NCBI RefSeq assembly: GCF_031191185.1
Contig: NZ_CP133465.1
Span: 188,501-252,500 of the forward strand
Direction of reading: 5' to 3'
From: Prevotella nigrescens
Lineage (GTDB): Bacteria; Bacteroidota; Bacteroidia; Bacteroidales; Bacteroidaceae
Length of the DNA stretch: 64,000 nucleotides
Under the pieces are notes generated by a model. That model was not told the DNA's origin. It was given only the letters and a program-made list of their open reading frames with translations, and made no database searches. The translations under genes and the position numbers were made by a program. Below, piece by piece: positions 52,480 through 61,179 of the stretch (within the stretch, counting starts at the first letter, position 1; the number at the start of each line of letters is the position of its first letter).

Positions 52480-52871
52480 TTAGCGGAATATCAATTCCAC
52501 AATTTCATGATCGATGGGCAACTTTCCCGTCTTATTTGTATAGGTGTTCTTGTAATTGGCCAGTCCGGAAACACCGAACAGAGTCTCAAAAGGCTTCCAG
52601 TATGTTTTCTTCTTTCCGTCCTGCTCCGCCTTGGATAGGCCTAAATACTGGCAGGTGCAGTATCACCGACTCTCGTATAATTGTTGGAGAACAAGAAAGG
52701 ATAATCTTGTTGGCTCACAATATGCTCCTGCTTCAACAACTTGGCGGTATAGGCATACAGGTGCATCACCGCTTCAAACAACTGCTTCTTCAGGTCATTG
52801 ATGATACGGTCTGCCGTTATTTTGTTAGCGTGATACCATATCAGCAAATCTTCTTTATACTTCGATTCCAT
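52480..52871 (-). pseudogene. Hypothetical protein of the mobilizable element, frameshifted
   Basis: The frame from 52871 reads MESKYKEDLLIWYHANKITA ... PFLFSNNYTRVGDTAPASI and stops. Just before, another frame picks up QYLGLSKAEQDGKKKTYWKP then FETLFGVSGLANYKNTYTNK and IDHEIVELIFR with a stop at 52480. Joined they give about 127 residues. I do not recognise the family. It starts 3 bp after the stop of the DUF4143 ATPase gene, so the two were one transcript. Confidence 0.5.
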
Positions 52872-52874
52872 AAG

Positions 52875-54128
52875 TTATAGTTTTAAGCTATCCTTATTCA
52901 TGAGAAAATCCAGCAGACCAATGGTTACGATTCCTTGCTCGTCCCGTTTAGGCTTAATATCATCTTTTACAACAACAATCTTCTTGAAAGAATCATTGAT
53001 AAGTGAAAAAGAAGTCTTTTCCTGCTGTTCTTTTTCAATGTTGGGCATGGCAAAAGCAGACTGTATATAGTATCTGTCACTTCCCTCGTTCACCACAAAA
53101 TCAACCTCATATTGCTTGCGAATACTTTTACCGTCAATTTTTCTTTTAACATCTACAACACCAACATCTACATTATAACCTCTCATTCGCAACTCATTAT
53201 AGAGAACATTCTCCATAATATGATTTTCTTCTTGTTGGCGGAAATTCAAAATTGCATTTCTTACTCCTAAATCACAAAAATAAAACTTCGACAAGGAACC
53301 TATATATTTACGTCCCTTGATGTCATAGCGTTCTGCTTCTTCTATCAAAAAAGAGTCTTTCAAGTAAGATATATACTTAACGACAGTAGGATAAGATAAA
53401 TCAACATTCTCTTTACTCTTAAAGGTATTGGTCAATTTGTTTGGATTGCAGGATGAACCTATAAAAGAAGATAGCATCTTTGCCAATTCCTCAAACTCAT
53501 GTTCTTTAATCTCATACCGTTCTTTTATGTCTGTCAAATAGGTTTTGCGATAAACATTATAAAGATAGTCACTTTTCTTCTTATCGCCTACCAAAGTCAA
53601 TGTATGAGGTAGCCCGCCGTATGTATAATAATCTTTCCATGCCACTTGCTTCTCTCCGCCAACAGCTGCATAATACTCAGAGAAAGAAAATGGATACATG
53701 TGTATCTCGTCACTCCTATCTCGAAACTCTGTTACAATATCATTTGAAAGGAAATGGGAATTGCTACCTGTTACATACACGTCCACATTCTCTATATGTA
53801 GCAGACTGTTCAGCACATCCATAAATTCATCCACCATCTGTATTTCGTCCATAAGTATGAAATACAACTGGTTATCCGTGACTTGCTGTCGAATATACGC
53901 CAACAAAACATCAGGATTTCTTAGAGCTTGGTTGATACGGTCATCCAAAGCAATAGAGATGATGTGGTCAGTTGGTATATTCTGTTTCAACAAATAATCA
54001 CGGAAAAGCACTTGTAAAAGCGTGGACTTGCCGCATCTCCGCATACCTGTAATAACCTTAATAAAGCCATTTTCTCGTCCGTCTATAAGTTGCTTCAAAT
54101 AGATGTCTCTGGGGATAACTGTTCTCAT
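52875..54128 (-). CDS. AAA-type ATPase with DUF4143 (ATP-binding protein)
   Basis: This 417-residue protein has Walker A GMRRCGKSTLL (about residues 28-38), Walker B LYFILMDEIQMVDEF and sensor VYVTGSNSHFLS in the AAA_14 domain. A winged helix and DUF4143 follow, with NVLYNELRMRGYNVDVGVVD and QYEVDFVVNEGSDRYYIQ. The last part resembles a PD-(D/E)XK-like fold. These proteins are common accessory genes of Bacteroidota; the role is unknown and defence or element maintenance are both possible. The start at 54128 is preceded by a TGCCCC palindrome in the leader and a -7 element (minus TATCTTTG) at 54168-54175. Confidence 0.9.
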   Translation of the reverse strand: MRTVIPRDIYLKQLIDGRENGFIKVITGMRRCGKSTLLQVLFRDYLLKQNIPTDHIISIALDDRINQALRNPDVLLAYIRQQVTDNQLYFILMDEIQMVDEFMDVLNSLLHIENVDVYVTGSNSHFLSNDIVTEFRDRSDEIHMYPFSFSEYYAAVGGEKQVAWKDYYTYGGLPHTLTLVGDKKKSDYLYNVYRKTYLTDIKERYEIKEHEFEELAKMLSSFIGSSCNPNKLTNTFKSKENVDLSYPTVVKYISYLKDSFLIEEAERYDIKGRKYIGSLSKFYFCDLGVRNAILNFRQQEENHIMENVLYNELRMRGYNVDVGVVDVKRKIDGKSIRKQYEVDFVVNEGSDRYYIQSAFAMPNIEKEQQEKTSFSLINDSFKKIVVVKDDIKPKRDEQGIVTIGLLDFLMNKDSLKL

Positions 54129-54140
54129 ATTTTAATTTTA

Positions 54141-54237
54141 TGCCCCAAGGGGCAGTTTTTTCAATGGCAAAGATACAAATTTTATTTTGGCAAAAGTAAT
54201 TCAAATTTGAAAAAAGTGCCCCGAGTGGCATTTTTTT
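54141..54237. repeat. Pair of TGCCCC hairpin repeats flanking a promoter
   Basis: TGCCCCAAGGGGCA (54141-54154) and TGCCCCGAGTGGCA (54217-54230) are each followed by a T-run and CAA; 20 of 23 bases agree. They lie 76 bp apart and bracket the -7 element of the ATPase gene. The first is in its leader, the second follows the integrase stop and can terminate it. Confidence 0.6.
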
Positions 54238-54253
54238 CAAATCAGCTCATTCA

Positions 54254-54616
54254 CTACAAAGATGCCAGCAATTCTTTCCTTTCCTCATTGCTCATAGTCT
54301 TCAATAACTCCAAGATTGTCTGCTTATCTGTAGTTTTGCCTCCTTTTCTTCTTTTATCATTCAGCAAATACCAATTATATTCCAGCATTTTCTCCAATGG
54401 ATAGGCACCTATATAATTTGAAGTTATATCACCATTTCCACTATGTCCCATACTGTCACTAATGTATTTATATGGTACCGAGCCCGAATTATTCAAATTT
54501 GTAGCGAAACTATGCCGAGCCCATGTAGATAAAGGACGTTGTTCCATATTGAGAAGTTCTGCCACTTTCGCCATGTGTTCACGAATGTAGCGGTTATATC
54601 GTTGGATAACCCATAC
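54254..54616 (-). pseudogene. Tyrosine recombinase, C-terminal fragment
   Basis: About 120 residues of the catalytic domain remain: VWVIQRYNRYIREHMAKVAE, then STWARHSFATNLNNSG (HxxR), YISDSMGHSGNGDITSNYIG (His and the nucleophile Tyr) and a tail ending EERKELLASL. The N-terminal arm-binding and core parts and the first catalytic Arg are missing. The fragment begins exactly where an IS3-end remnant stops (54617), so IS-linked deletion removed the rest. It was probably the integrase of the mobilizable element. Confidence 0.82.
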
Positions 54617-54717
54617 TTCCATGGGGGTGTAAAGCTGTTCAGGAAGCAAGTAAAAAATGTGTAAACCAATTCAGTAACAATAAACAAAAAAGTGTGAAGT
54701 AAATTTAGGCATAGTCA
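54617..54717. repeat. 101-bp remnant of an IS3 end, inverted copy
   Basis: This stretch is the reverse complement of 54841-54941, the left end of the complete IS3 copy, with one mismatch in 101 bp. It ends with TAGTCA at 54717, the same tip (TGACTA) as the full element. The remainder of that IS copy has been lost, with the junction to the integrase fragment at 54616/54617. Confidence 0.85.
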
Positions 54718-54725
54718 TTGACATT

Positions 54726-54813
54726 GCGAAAGCGGCTATTTTGCAACGCAAAACAGCCGCTTTTACCGTGCAAAACCTACGCTTTTGAAATGCAAAACAA
54801 TAGGTTTTGTAAT
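54726..54813. repeat. 22-bp tandem-unit array, copy C
   Basis: Four exact 22-bp units start at 54726, 54748, 54770 and 54792. Three begin GCAAAAC, the first begins GCGAAAG, and all carry TTTT at positions 14-17. Units 1 and 2 form a hairpin (AAAGCGGCTATTTTGC, AAC, GCAAAACAGCCGCTTT) with one mismatch. The array lies between the inverted IS3 remnant and the complete IS3. Confidence 0.85.
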
Positions 54814-55069
54814 GCGTTGATGATTAGAAGGTTAAGCGATTGACTATGCCTAAATTTACTTCACACTTTTTTGTTTATTGTTACTGAATTGGTTTACATA
54901 TTTTTTACTTGCTTCCTGAACAGCTTTACACCCCCATGGAAACTTTACTGATTCGCTTTACATAGTCATAAACTTTGACAATGAAGTCCGAACGTGTGTA
55001 GCACATGTTCAAAGTTAATATTTTTCCTTCAACTTACAAAATTTAATACCATGAAAAGCACAGAAACCC

Positions 55070-55915
55070 TTATGCCGCATTGCAGTGCCTTTCCCTCATT
55101 TGTCTTGGCGTAAGCATGCCGTTGCTCATATGTGGTCTCTTATTGTTGTAGAAGTCTATGATACCGGCAATGATGCATCGTGCATCATCGAGGTCCTTCG
55201 GTCGTTTCATGTGGTAGAGCCACTCTTGCTTTATTATTCCGTTCACTCTTTCGGCGATTGCATTATCTGTAGGGTTGTAGTCTTCAGTCATGCTTATGCA
55301 CGAGTGTATACTCTCCAGCCTTGCCACATAGGCGTTGCTGCAGTATTGAACCCCACGATCAGAGTGGTGCGTCATCAGCGAGAGATCCATACCCTGTGAC
55401 TGTTCTATTGCCATGTCAAGGGCAGCAAGCGTATTGACAGCCTGCAGACTGTCAGAAAGCTTCCATCCGATTATCTCATGAGTGAACGCATCGGTTATGA
55501 GGTGGAGATAGACCACACCATCCTCAGTATCTATATACGTGATGTCTGCTACCCAGAGCTGTGCAGGACGTGTAAGAACCATTCCTTTTGCCGTGTTCTT
55601 ATACTTGAAATAGTTGTGGTTGAGTTCGTGGTGTGGCGACATCTGGATGGCTTCAGCATAAGGTGATGCTTGTGCATTAGCTGGTAGAACCTGTCGCGCC
55701 CAGGCATTAAGCCAGGATAGATATCCATAAGCATGTGCAAAAGTTTCTGTGCACCTATGCGAGGAGCATCTGCACGAACATCCATTACTGCACGTACGAC
55801 AATTTTCTCAGTAAGTTTACGGCGTTCCCTCTTCTCCTTACTCACAGAGTAATAGCCTTCACGAGTCTTGCCAAACAGTCCACTCAGCAGCCCAATTGAT
55901 AAACGGGGGTTGCGG
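55070..55915 (-). pseudogene. IS3 transposase OrfB with a frameshift
   Basis: The upstream frame reads LRVRNPRLSIGLLSGLFGKT, REGYYSVSKEKRERRKLTEK and ends HHLMLKP. A shift near 55640 leads to MSPHHELNHNYFKYKNTAKG and the rve integrase core: QLWVADITYIDT (Asp), MTHHSDRGVQYCS (Asp), NAIAERVNGIIKQEW (Glu). One base change in reading frame breaks what would be about 280 residues. Normal expression would use -1 frameshifting from orfA at the A7 run (T7 on the plus strand, 55947-55953). Confidence 0.85.
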
Positions 55916-55928
55916 ACCCGAAGGCTGT

Positions 55929-56327
55929 CTACTGCTTGGCGCCAGCTTTTTTTAGCAAATCCTCCCCGTATTCCTTACTGCTTATCTCTATGACTTTCAT
56001 CAACCCTTGATTGCGAAGTTCAGAATACTCCAGAGCTTTCTTCAAATTGGATACTTGTTCCTCAAGCTCTTCCTCACGGGTTAGAGGGGCTTTCTCCATA
56101 TCTTTCTTACTACGCATAGCTTTTACTTTAGTAATAATATCATGCGACAAAGATAGCTTTTTTTCATCTAAACCATACTTCTTTTGCCATTGATAAAAGC
56201 TGGCACTACCAATGTCGTACTTGCGACAGATGAAATTAATTGACACTTCTGACGAGTAATACTCGCGAAGTAAAGTGAGAATAAAGTCCTCACTGAATGT
56301 TCTGCGTCTAGAATGTTTACTTCCCAT
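55929..56327 (-). CDS. IS3 transposase OrfA
   Basis: This 132-residue protein has an N-terminal helix-turn-helix (RTFSEDFILTLLREYYSSEVS and GSASFYQWQKKYG) that binds the IS ends. A leucine-zipper-like helix (REEELEEQVSNLKKALEYSELRNQGLMKVIEI) serves multimerisation. Seven A near its end (55947-55953) form a likely -1 slippery site for OrfAB fusion, as in many IS3 elements. Confidence 0.9.
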   Translation of the reverse strand: MGSKHSRRRTFSEDFILTLLREYYSSEVSINFICRKYDIGSASFYQWQKKYGLDEKKLSLSHDIITKVKAMRSKKDMEKAPLTREEELEEQVSNLKKALEYSELRNQGLMKVIEISSKEYGEDLLKKAGAKQ

Positions 56328-56454
56328 TTTGAATTTTAAATGTTAAAACGATGTGAAGTAAATCTGGTATAAGACAGATAATTGTTCTTATGAAAAATAT
56401 TTACACTTATATTGTTTACTTTTCGTTCATAAAATAATGTGAGTTCAGTGTAAG

Positions 56455-57006
56455 TTCGCACACACATTAGGAATAACATTACATAAATATACTAAATGGG
56501 GAAAGCCTAATTTAGAAGAGTTAATTGACGGCAAGTGTTTCACTGTAGAACAAATCCCAGCTTTTCAAATAGGCGATCGGTGGATATTGGCAACAAGAAG
56601 TAAACAAGAATTGCTGAAATCTTTTCAAGATAGCTGTATTCAAAGTAAAAGCTTATTTCCCAATAGCGAAACATTCTACAGAATAGGCGATTTTTGTGAT
56701 ATCGGGAATGGCATGGTGTCTGGATTGGACAAAGCGTTTAAAGTTACAGATATTGATATTCTAAACGAAGACGAGCGCAACAGTTTAATAAAAGTAAATA
56801 AAACAAAAGACTTAGAACAATATTCTAATATCGGAACAAGCTACTATTTCTTCATAAAGGACGATATGAAAGAAAAAGATTTTGCTGCAAAATTCCCCCA
56901 TTTCTACAAACAGCTGATGCCTTATAAAGAATTATTGGAAAAACGATACAGTTACGGTCGCAACTTACCGATATGGCAATTTGCTTTTCCAAGAATGGTA
57001 ATTTAA
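56455..57006 (+). pseudogene. Fragment of a TaqI/Eco57I-like restriction-modification methylase
   Basis: The frame opens without a start near 56455 (HTLGITLHKYTKWGKPNLEE, LIDGKCFTVEQIPAFQIGDR) and continues RWILATRSKQELLKSFQDS, FYRIGDFCDIGNGMVSGLDKAFKV, IKVNKTKDLEQYS and LEKRYSYGRNLPIWQFAFPR before a stop at 57006. The later part is like the specificity domain of type IIG/TaqI-type methylases. The catalytic NPPY part and the C-terminus are missing. At 56435-56449 an AATGTGAGTTCAGTG stretch resembles the IS982 tip, perhaps marking the deletion point. Confidence 0.6.
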
Positions 57007-57036
57007 ATAAATAAATCTAAAAAAATCAGATAAAGT

Positions 57037-57066
57037 TTTGTTTTTTATATTTTATGCTTATCTTTG
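57037..57066 (+). promoter_or_regulatory. Promoter of the secreted-protein operon at 57206
   Basis: TTTG (57037-57040), 18 bp, then TATCTTTG (57059-57066). The leader of about 140 nt contains the inverted repeat AAAGCTTA/TAAGCTTT (57085-57092 and 57112-57119). Confidence 0.6.
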
Positions 57067-57205
57067 CAAATAATCCGTAACATTAAAGCTTAGCGAAGTT
57101 TTTATATGTGGTAAGCTTTTATTATGTGAATAATGAAAAAGCATACCTTAAATTATTCAGAGGAAAATTAGACTTACATAATAATAATAATAAACTTAAA
57201 GACGT

Positions 57206-58804
57206 ATGAAGAAAGTTTACTATTCTTTTGTCTTAGTGCTAATGGCACTAATGTCAATGAACTCAATGGCAGATATTCCTATTAAGTTAGATGTAGATGA
57301 TGCCAGTAGAATTAGAGTAAAAGTTAATTATTCGCCCATTGAAAATATAAAAAATGGTGTGAACGAATTAACCGTGCCACAATATGGCTCAGTTCAAATA
57401 GAAGCCAAAGATGGTTCGTATTTAACACGAGTTTATAAAACTAACAAAGATGGAGAGGCAGTAGAACAATCTATTTCCAATCTAACTTCGTGTAACATTT
57501 ATTTAACAGATGCAGATAAAAACCTAAAGTTTACGGTAAAATCGGGAGTTTTAGCCGATGCACGCACAGCATCGTGCACAGTAAAAGTAGACGATGCTAC
57601 AAAAGTTAAATTAGAACGTTATGAATCGCACACAGTTGTGAGCCTACAAAATGGCGATAACACAGTGAAGTATATTCCTAATGTGGAGAAAACCTTAATA
57701 ATAGGCAATGCAAACTATGGCGATGTTCCACTTTATAAAGTAACACTCGATGGTACAGAAGTAGAAAGTTCAGGCAATCAGTTTTTTGTAACACCGAAAG
57801 AAAATAGTGTAATATCAATTGCAGCAAACTATCCAGATGTAGATTGTGGTGTGAAATTTAATTTCTCAAGCAACGATGTGAAAGGTATTCTTGCCAAAGT
57901 AACAGTGAATGGCGAAGAAGTAACCAACTATAACGATGCAAATTTCACGGTTAAGGCAGGAACAAAGTTAGCACTTACTTTCGATAAAACGAACTACGCT
58001 TTAGAGTCGTTTAAAGTGAACAATGTGGAAACAAGTGTTTACGGAACGTTTGAATATCTTGTGAAAAATGCAACAACCTTCGATATTAAAGCACACAAAT
58101 ATGCAACAATAAAGGCAACACTGAATGTTGATAAGGCAGAAAATATTACAGTTTATCACGGCAGTAGCTATAATAATAAGGTGATAGCCATAAAAGATGG
58201 CGAAAACACTATTGAACTGAACGAAGTTAGCAGTATGATTCAGGTAAAGCCCAATAGTGGTTGCAAAATAGAGAGCCTTAAAGTAGATGGAAATGTGAAG
58301 ACCGCTGGTAGCGATGGCATTTACGAAATAAATCTTGCAGAAGGAATGAAGATAGAAATTACGACATCTGCCATTGTACGCGACCAAAAAGCAATTGTGT
58401 ATATCGATGATATAAGCCTTGCCAACTACGGCTTCAACTTTTATCGTTCCGACCATTCTACGGTTCCTATGCAAAGTGGAGAAAACACATTGATGTTTTC
58501 TGCCGACGATAATTTGTTTATGTTCGGAGCATACGGTAGCGACCTTAGCAAAATGGTTGTAGAACTAAATGGAGTGAAAGTAAAACCTGCTTACGAAGGA
58601 GGAACCAGTTACGAAGTTAGGTTAAAAAATGGTGATCGTTTAGAAATAAGGCTTAGTGGTCCTAATGGAATTGACGAAATAGAATTGCAATCTACAAATA
58701 GAAAGACAATAGTTTATCGTATTGATGGTACACGCGTAAAAGACAGAACTTTGTCTCCAGGTATGTATATTATTAATGGAAAGAAAATTATAATTAACAA
58801 ATGA
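57206..58804 (+). CDS. Secreted beta-repeat protein with T9SS-type C-terminus
   Basis: This 532-residue protein has a signal peptide (MKKVYYSFVLVLMALMSMNSMA). The body is made of about five related beta-domains of some 80-90 residues, each with a pattern like ATVKVDDATKVKLE.. YESHTVVSLQNGDNTVKY. The C-terminus RKTIVYRIDGTRVKDRTLSPGMYIINGKKI is a T9SS sorting signal. No enzymatic motif is seen; adhesion or a structural role is possible. It is the first gene of an operon and overlaps the next one by four bases (ATGA). Confidence 0.82.
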   Translation: MKKVYYSFVLVLMALMSMNSMADIPIKLDVDDASRIRVKVNYSPIENIKNGVNELTVPQYGSVQIEAKDGSYLTRVYKTNKDGEAVEQSISNLTSCNIYLTDADKNLKFTVKSGVLADARTASCTVKVDDATKVKLERYESHTVVSLQNGDNTVKYIPNVEKTLIIGNANYGDVPLYKVTLDGTEVESSGNQFFVTPKENSVISIAANYPDVDCGVKFNFSSNDVKGILAKVTVNGEEVTNYNDANFTVKAGTKLALTFDKTNYALESFKVNNVETSVYGTFEYLVKNATTFDIKAHKYATIKATLNVDKAENITVYHGSSYNNKVIAIKDGENTIELNEVSSMIQVKPNSGCKIESLKVDGNVKTAGSDGIYEINLAEGMKIEITTSAIVRDQKAIVYIDDISLANYGFNFYRSDHSTVPMQSGENTLMFSADDNLFMFGAYGSDLSKMVVELNGVKVKPAYEGGTSYEVRLKNGDRLEIRLSGPNGIDEIELQSTNRKTIVYRIDGTRVKDRTLSPGMYIINGKKIIINK

Positions 58805-61176
58805 TGAAAAAAATTACATTTACTATTTTATGCTTAGGCATGGCTTGCTCAGCATTTGCCCAGTCTAAGCTCGACTTGCAAAGCCGGATGACGCTATTGC
58901 AGATGCGTAATACTGCCATTCCGACCTACAATAGTCGCACACGCTCTTTTGAACGTCCGAAAAGCGTTCAGCCAAATGTTATGGCAATGATTGAATTTAC
59001 GGGCAACAATGCCCTTAGCGAACTCGAAGCACAAGGTGTAAAAGTGCTTAGAGTACGTGGCAATATTGCTATAGTAATGGTTCCTACAGCTGATGTAGAA
59101 CGCATATCAGATTTGAGATGTGTGCATCGTTTGGAATTATCGCGTCCAGTTTACCAGAAAATGGACATTGTTCGCCAAGTAACTGGTATTGATAAAATAC
59201 ATAAAGGTGTTGATCTTCCACAAGCATATACAGGTAAAGGAGTAGTAACAGGTATTGTTGATGGTGGTATCGACCCTAACCATATCAACTTTTTAAAGCC
59301 AGACGGTACAACTCGTTTTGGTTATATCAGTAAGATAACTGCAACAACAACAACTCAGCAAGGCTATCTTTACCAAAACTATTATCCTCGTGCGGTACTC
59401 GACACAATGACACAGCGAGATAACACGTATGCAATAGAAGATTTCTCTACCGATAGCTATACAAATTTCCATGGTACACACACCACAGGTATAATGGCAG
59501 GTGGCTATAAAGGAAATATTACTGCAGCGAAAACCGACGATCAAGACGTTTCTTACAAAGTAACAGTGCCTAATCTTTATTATGGTGGTGCTACTGAATC
59601 GGAAATTGTTGCTTCGTGTGGCGATCTGCGCGATCAATATATTGCTTTTGGTGTAGACGATATCATTAACTATTCTAAGCTCTCCGGACCGGAACGTAAA
59701 CCTTGTGTTATTAACCTTTCGTTGGGTAGCAATATTGGTGCACACGATTCAACCAGTGTAATGAACCGTTTCTTGGCTCTTTGTGGTAAAGAAGCAATTA
59801 TCTGTGTAGCGGCTGGTAACGAAGCCGACCACCCTGTGGCATTGACAGCAAAGTTTGATAAGGCTGATGCAACAGTTCAAACTTTCATTCGTCCAATAAT
59901 GGAAGGTGAATATAAAACAGCAAATAAATCTTATTTCAATCTTCGTAATGGACAAATATGTGCTTATAGCAATGATGCCGACGAGTTTGAATTGCAAATT
60001 GTTGTTACCAACGGAGCACGTAATAATAAGGTGGCTGTTCGTATTCCAGTAGCAACAAATACAAATGGACAACCTATAATTTATTCTTCTGGTGGCGATT
60101 ATGCCATTACCGGTGCAGTTGTAAACCAAACATTTGCAAAAGCTTTTAATGGATATGTAAGTGCAGCATCTATTAAAGATCAAGAAACTGGACGTTATTA
60201 TGTACTTGCCGAATTTCTGACAAGCGACAACCAGAAAACAAATAAAGATGGTAATTATAAGTTAGGCTTGATAATAAAGAGTAAGAAAGCAGATCAGCGT
60301 GTAGATGTTTATGGCGATGCACGGTTGGTTTATTTCGATGATTACGACCAACCAGGTTGGGTAAAGGGTTCTCGCAATGGTTCAATAAGCGATATGGCAT
60401 GTGCAGCCAATGTAATAAGTGTTGGTAGTTATAATGTACGAAATCATTGGCCATCGTTAGACGGATATGTTTATGGCTATAATAAGAAAGGTCAAGGAAA
60501 CGATTTTCCAGAAGGCGAAGTATCACGCTTCTCTTCTTATGGAACATTAGCCGATGGTAGAAATCTTCCAGACATTTGTGCTCCTGGTGCATCTGTCATT
60601 TCTTCTGTAAACACATATTGTGTAACTAATCCTGATATGGGTTATACACCAGCTGCGTTGCAAGCAGAAGTAAAAAAAGATAATAAGACTTATTATTGGC
60701 ATCAATCACTTGGAACATCAATGGCAACACCAGTTGTAGCAGGTGCAATTGCATTATGGTTAGAGGCAAATCCTTCGTTGACCTATAAAGATGTAGTGCG
60801 TATAATAAAAGAAACAGCAGTAAAAGACAATTATGTAAAGAACACTGGCGACCCAGTACAATGGGGAGCAGGAAAGTTTGATGCATATGCTGGTTTGAAA
60901 CAAGTATTGAAAGAAAAGGCTGCAAATGGTATTCAAGGTGTGAAAGCAAATGAGAAAGAGATACCAGTTCTTACGATGACCGGTACACGTTCGTTCACTG
61001 CTTTCCTTGCAAATGCAAAGCAACTAACTGTACGTGCCTATACACTCTCTGGCCAATTGGTACACACAAATGTTGCCCAAGGTAATGAGACCGACATTGA
61101 CGCATCATCATGGGAGAAGGGTGTATATCTTATTCAAGTAAACGGAAGTTCAGCACAACGAATTATTATTTATTAA
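58801..61176 (+). CDS. Secreted S8-family (subtilisin-like) protease, T9SS cargo
   Basis: This 791-residue protein starts with a signal peptide (MMKKITFTILCLGMACSAFAQ). An inhibitor-like prodomain is followed by the subtilase triad: D154 in TGIVDGGIDPNH, H224 in NFHGTHTTGIMAGG and S640 in GTSMATPVVAGAIALW. The large gap between His and Ser holds an inserted beta-domain (about 330-520). The C-terminus (LTVRAYTLSGQLVHTNVAQ ... GVYLIQVNG) is a T9SS domain. It degrades proteins outside the cell. The start at 58801 overlaps the upstream stop; 58804 is an equally good ATG. The next gene starts 3 bp after its stop. Confidence 0.93.
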   Translation: MMKKITFTILCLGMACSAFAQSKLDLQSRMTLLQMRNTAIPTYNSRTRSFERPKSVQPNVMAMIEFTGNNALSELEAQGVKVLRVRGNIAIVMVPTADVERISDLRCVHRLELSRPVYQKMDIVRQVTGIDKIHKGVDLPQAYTGKGVVTGIVDGGIDPNHINFLKPDGTTRFGYISKITATTTTQQGYLYQNYYPRAVLDTMTQRDNTYAIEDFSTDSYTNFHGTHTTGIMAGGYKGNITAAKTDDQDVSYKVTVPNLYYGGATESEIVASCGDLRDQYIAFGVDDIINYSKLSGPERKPCVINLSLGSNIGAHDSTSVMNRFLALCGKEAIICVAAGNEADHPVALTAKFDKADATVQTFIRPIMEGEYKTANKSYFNLRNGQICAYSNDADEFELQIVVTNGARNNKVAVRIPVATNTNGQPIIYSSGGDYAITGAVVNQTFAKAFNGYVSAASIKDQETGRYYVLAEFLTSDNQKTNKDGNYKLGLIIKSKKADQRVDVYGDARLVYFDDYDQPGWVKGSRNGSISDMACAANVISVGSYNVRNHWPSLDGYVYGYNKKGQGNDFPEGEVSRFSSYGTLADGRNLPDICAPGASVISSVNTYCVTNPDMGYTPAALQAEVKKDNKTYYWHQSLGTSMATPVVAGAIALWLEANPSLTYKDVVRIIKETAVKDNYVKNTGDPVQWGAGKFDAYAGLKQVLKEKAANGIQGVKANEKEIPVLTMTGTRSFTAFLANAKQLTVRAYTLSGQLVHTNVAQGNETDIDASSWEKGVYLIQVNGSSAQRIIIY

Positions 61177-61179
61177 AAT

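Larger units (their letters stand above)
54841..56376 (-). mobile_element. IS3-family insertion sequence
   Basis: It is 1536 bp from TGACTATGCC at 54841 to GGTATAAGACA at 56376. The 25-bp terminal repeats share ATTTACTTCACA and the canonical TG...CA tips. GAT flanks it on both sides (54838-54840 and 56377-56379), a 3-bp target duplication typical of IS3. It carries orfA and orfB. About 220 bp between orfB and the left end (54849-55069) is non-coding. Confidence 0.9.

Noticed and set aside
54617..54941. Fold-back assembly artefact
   Set aside because: The core between the arms is unique, the arms differ by one base, and the right arm belongs to an IS3 with proper TG/CA tips and a GAT duplication.
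31701..57006. Element integrated at tRNA-Met with a duplicated 3' end as attR
   Set aside because: I looked for a second copy of the tRNA 3' end up to 57 kb and did not see one, so the tRNA as attachment site stays unproven.
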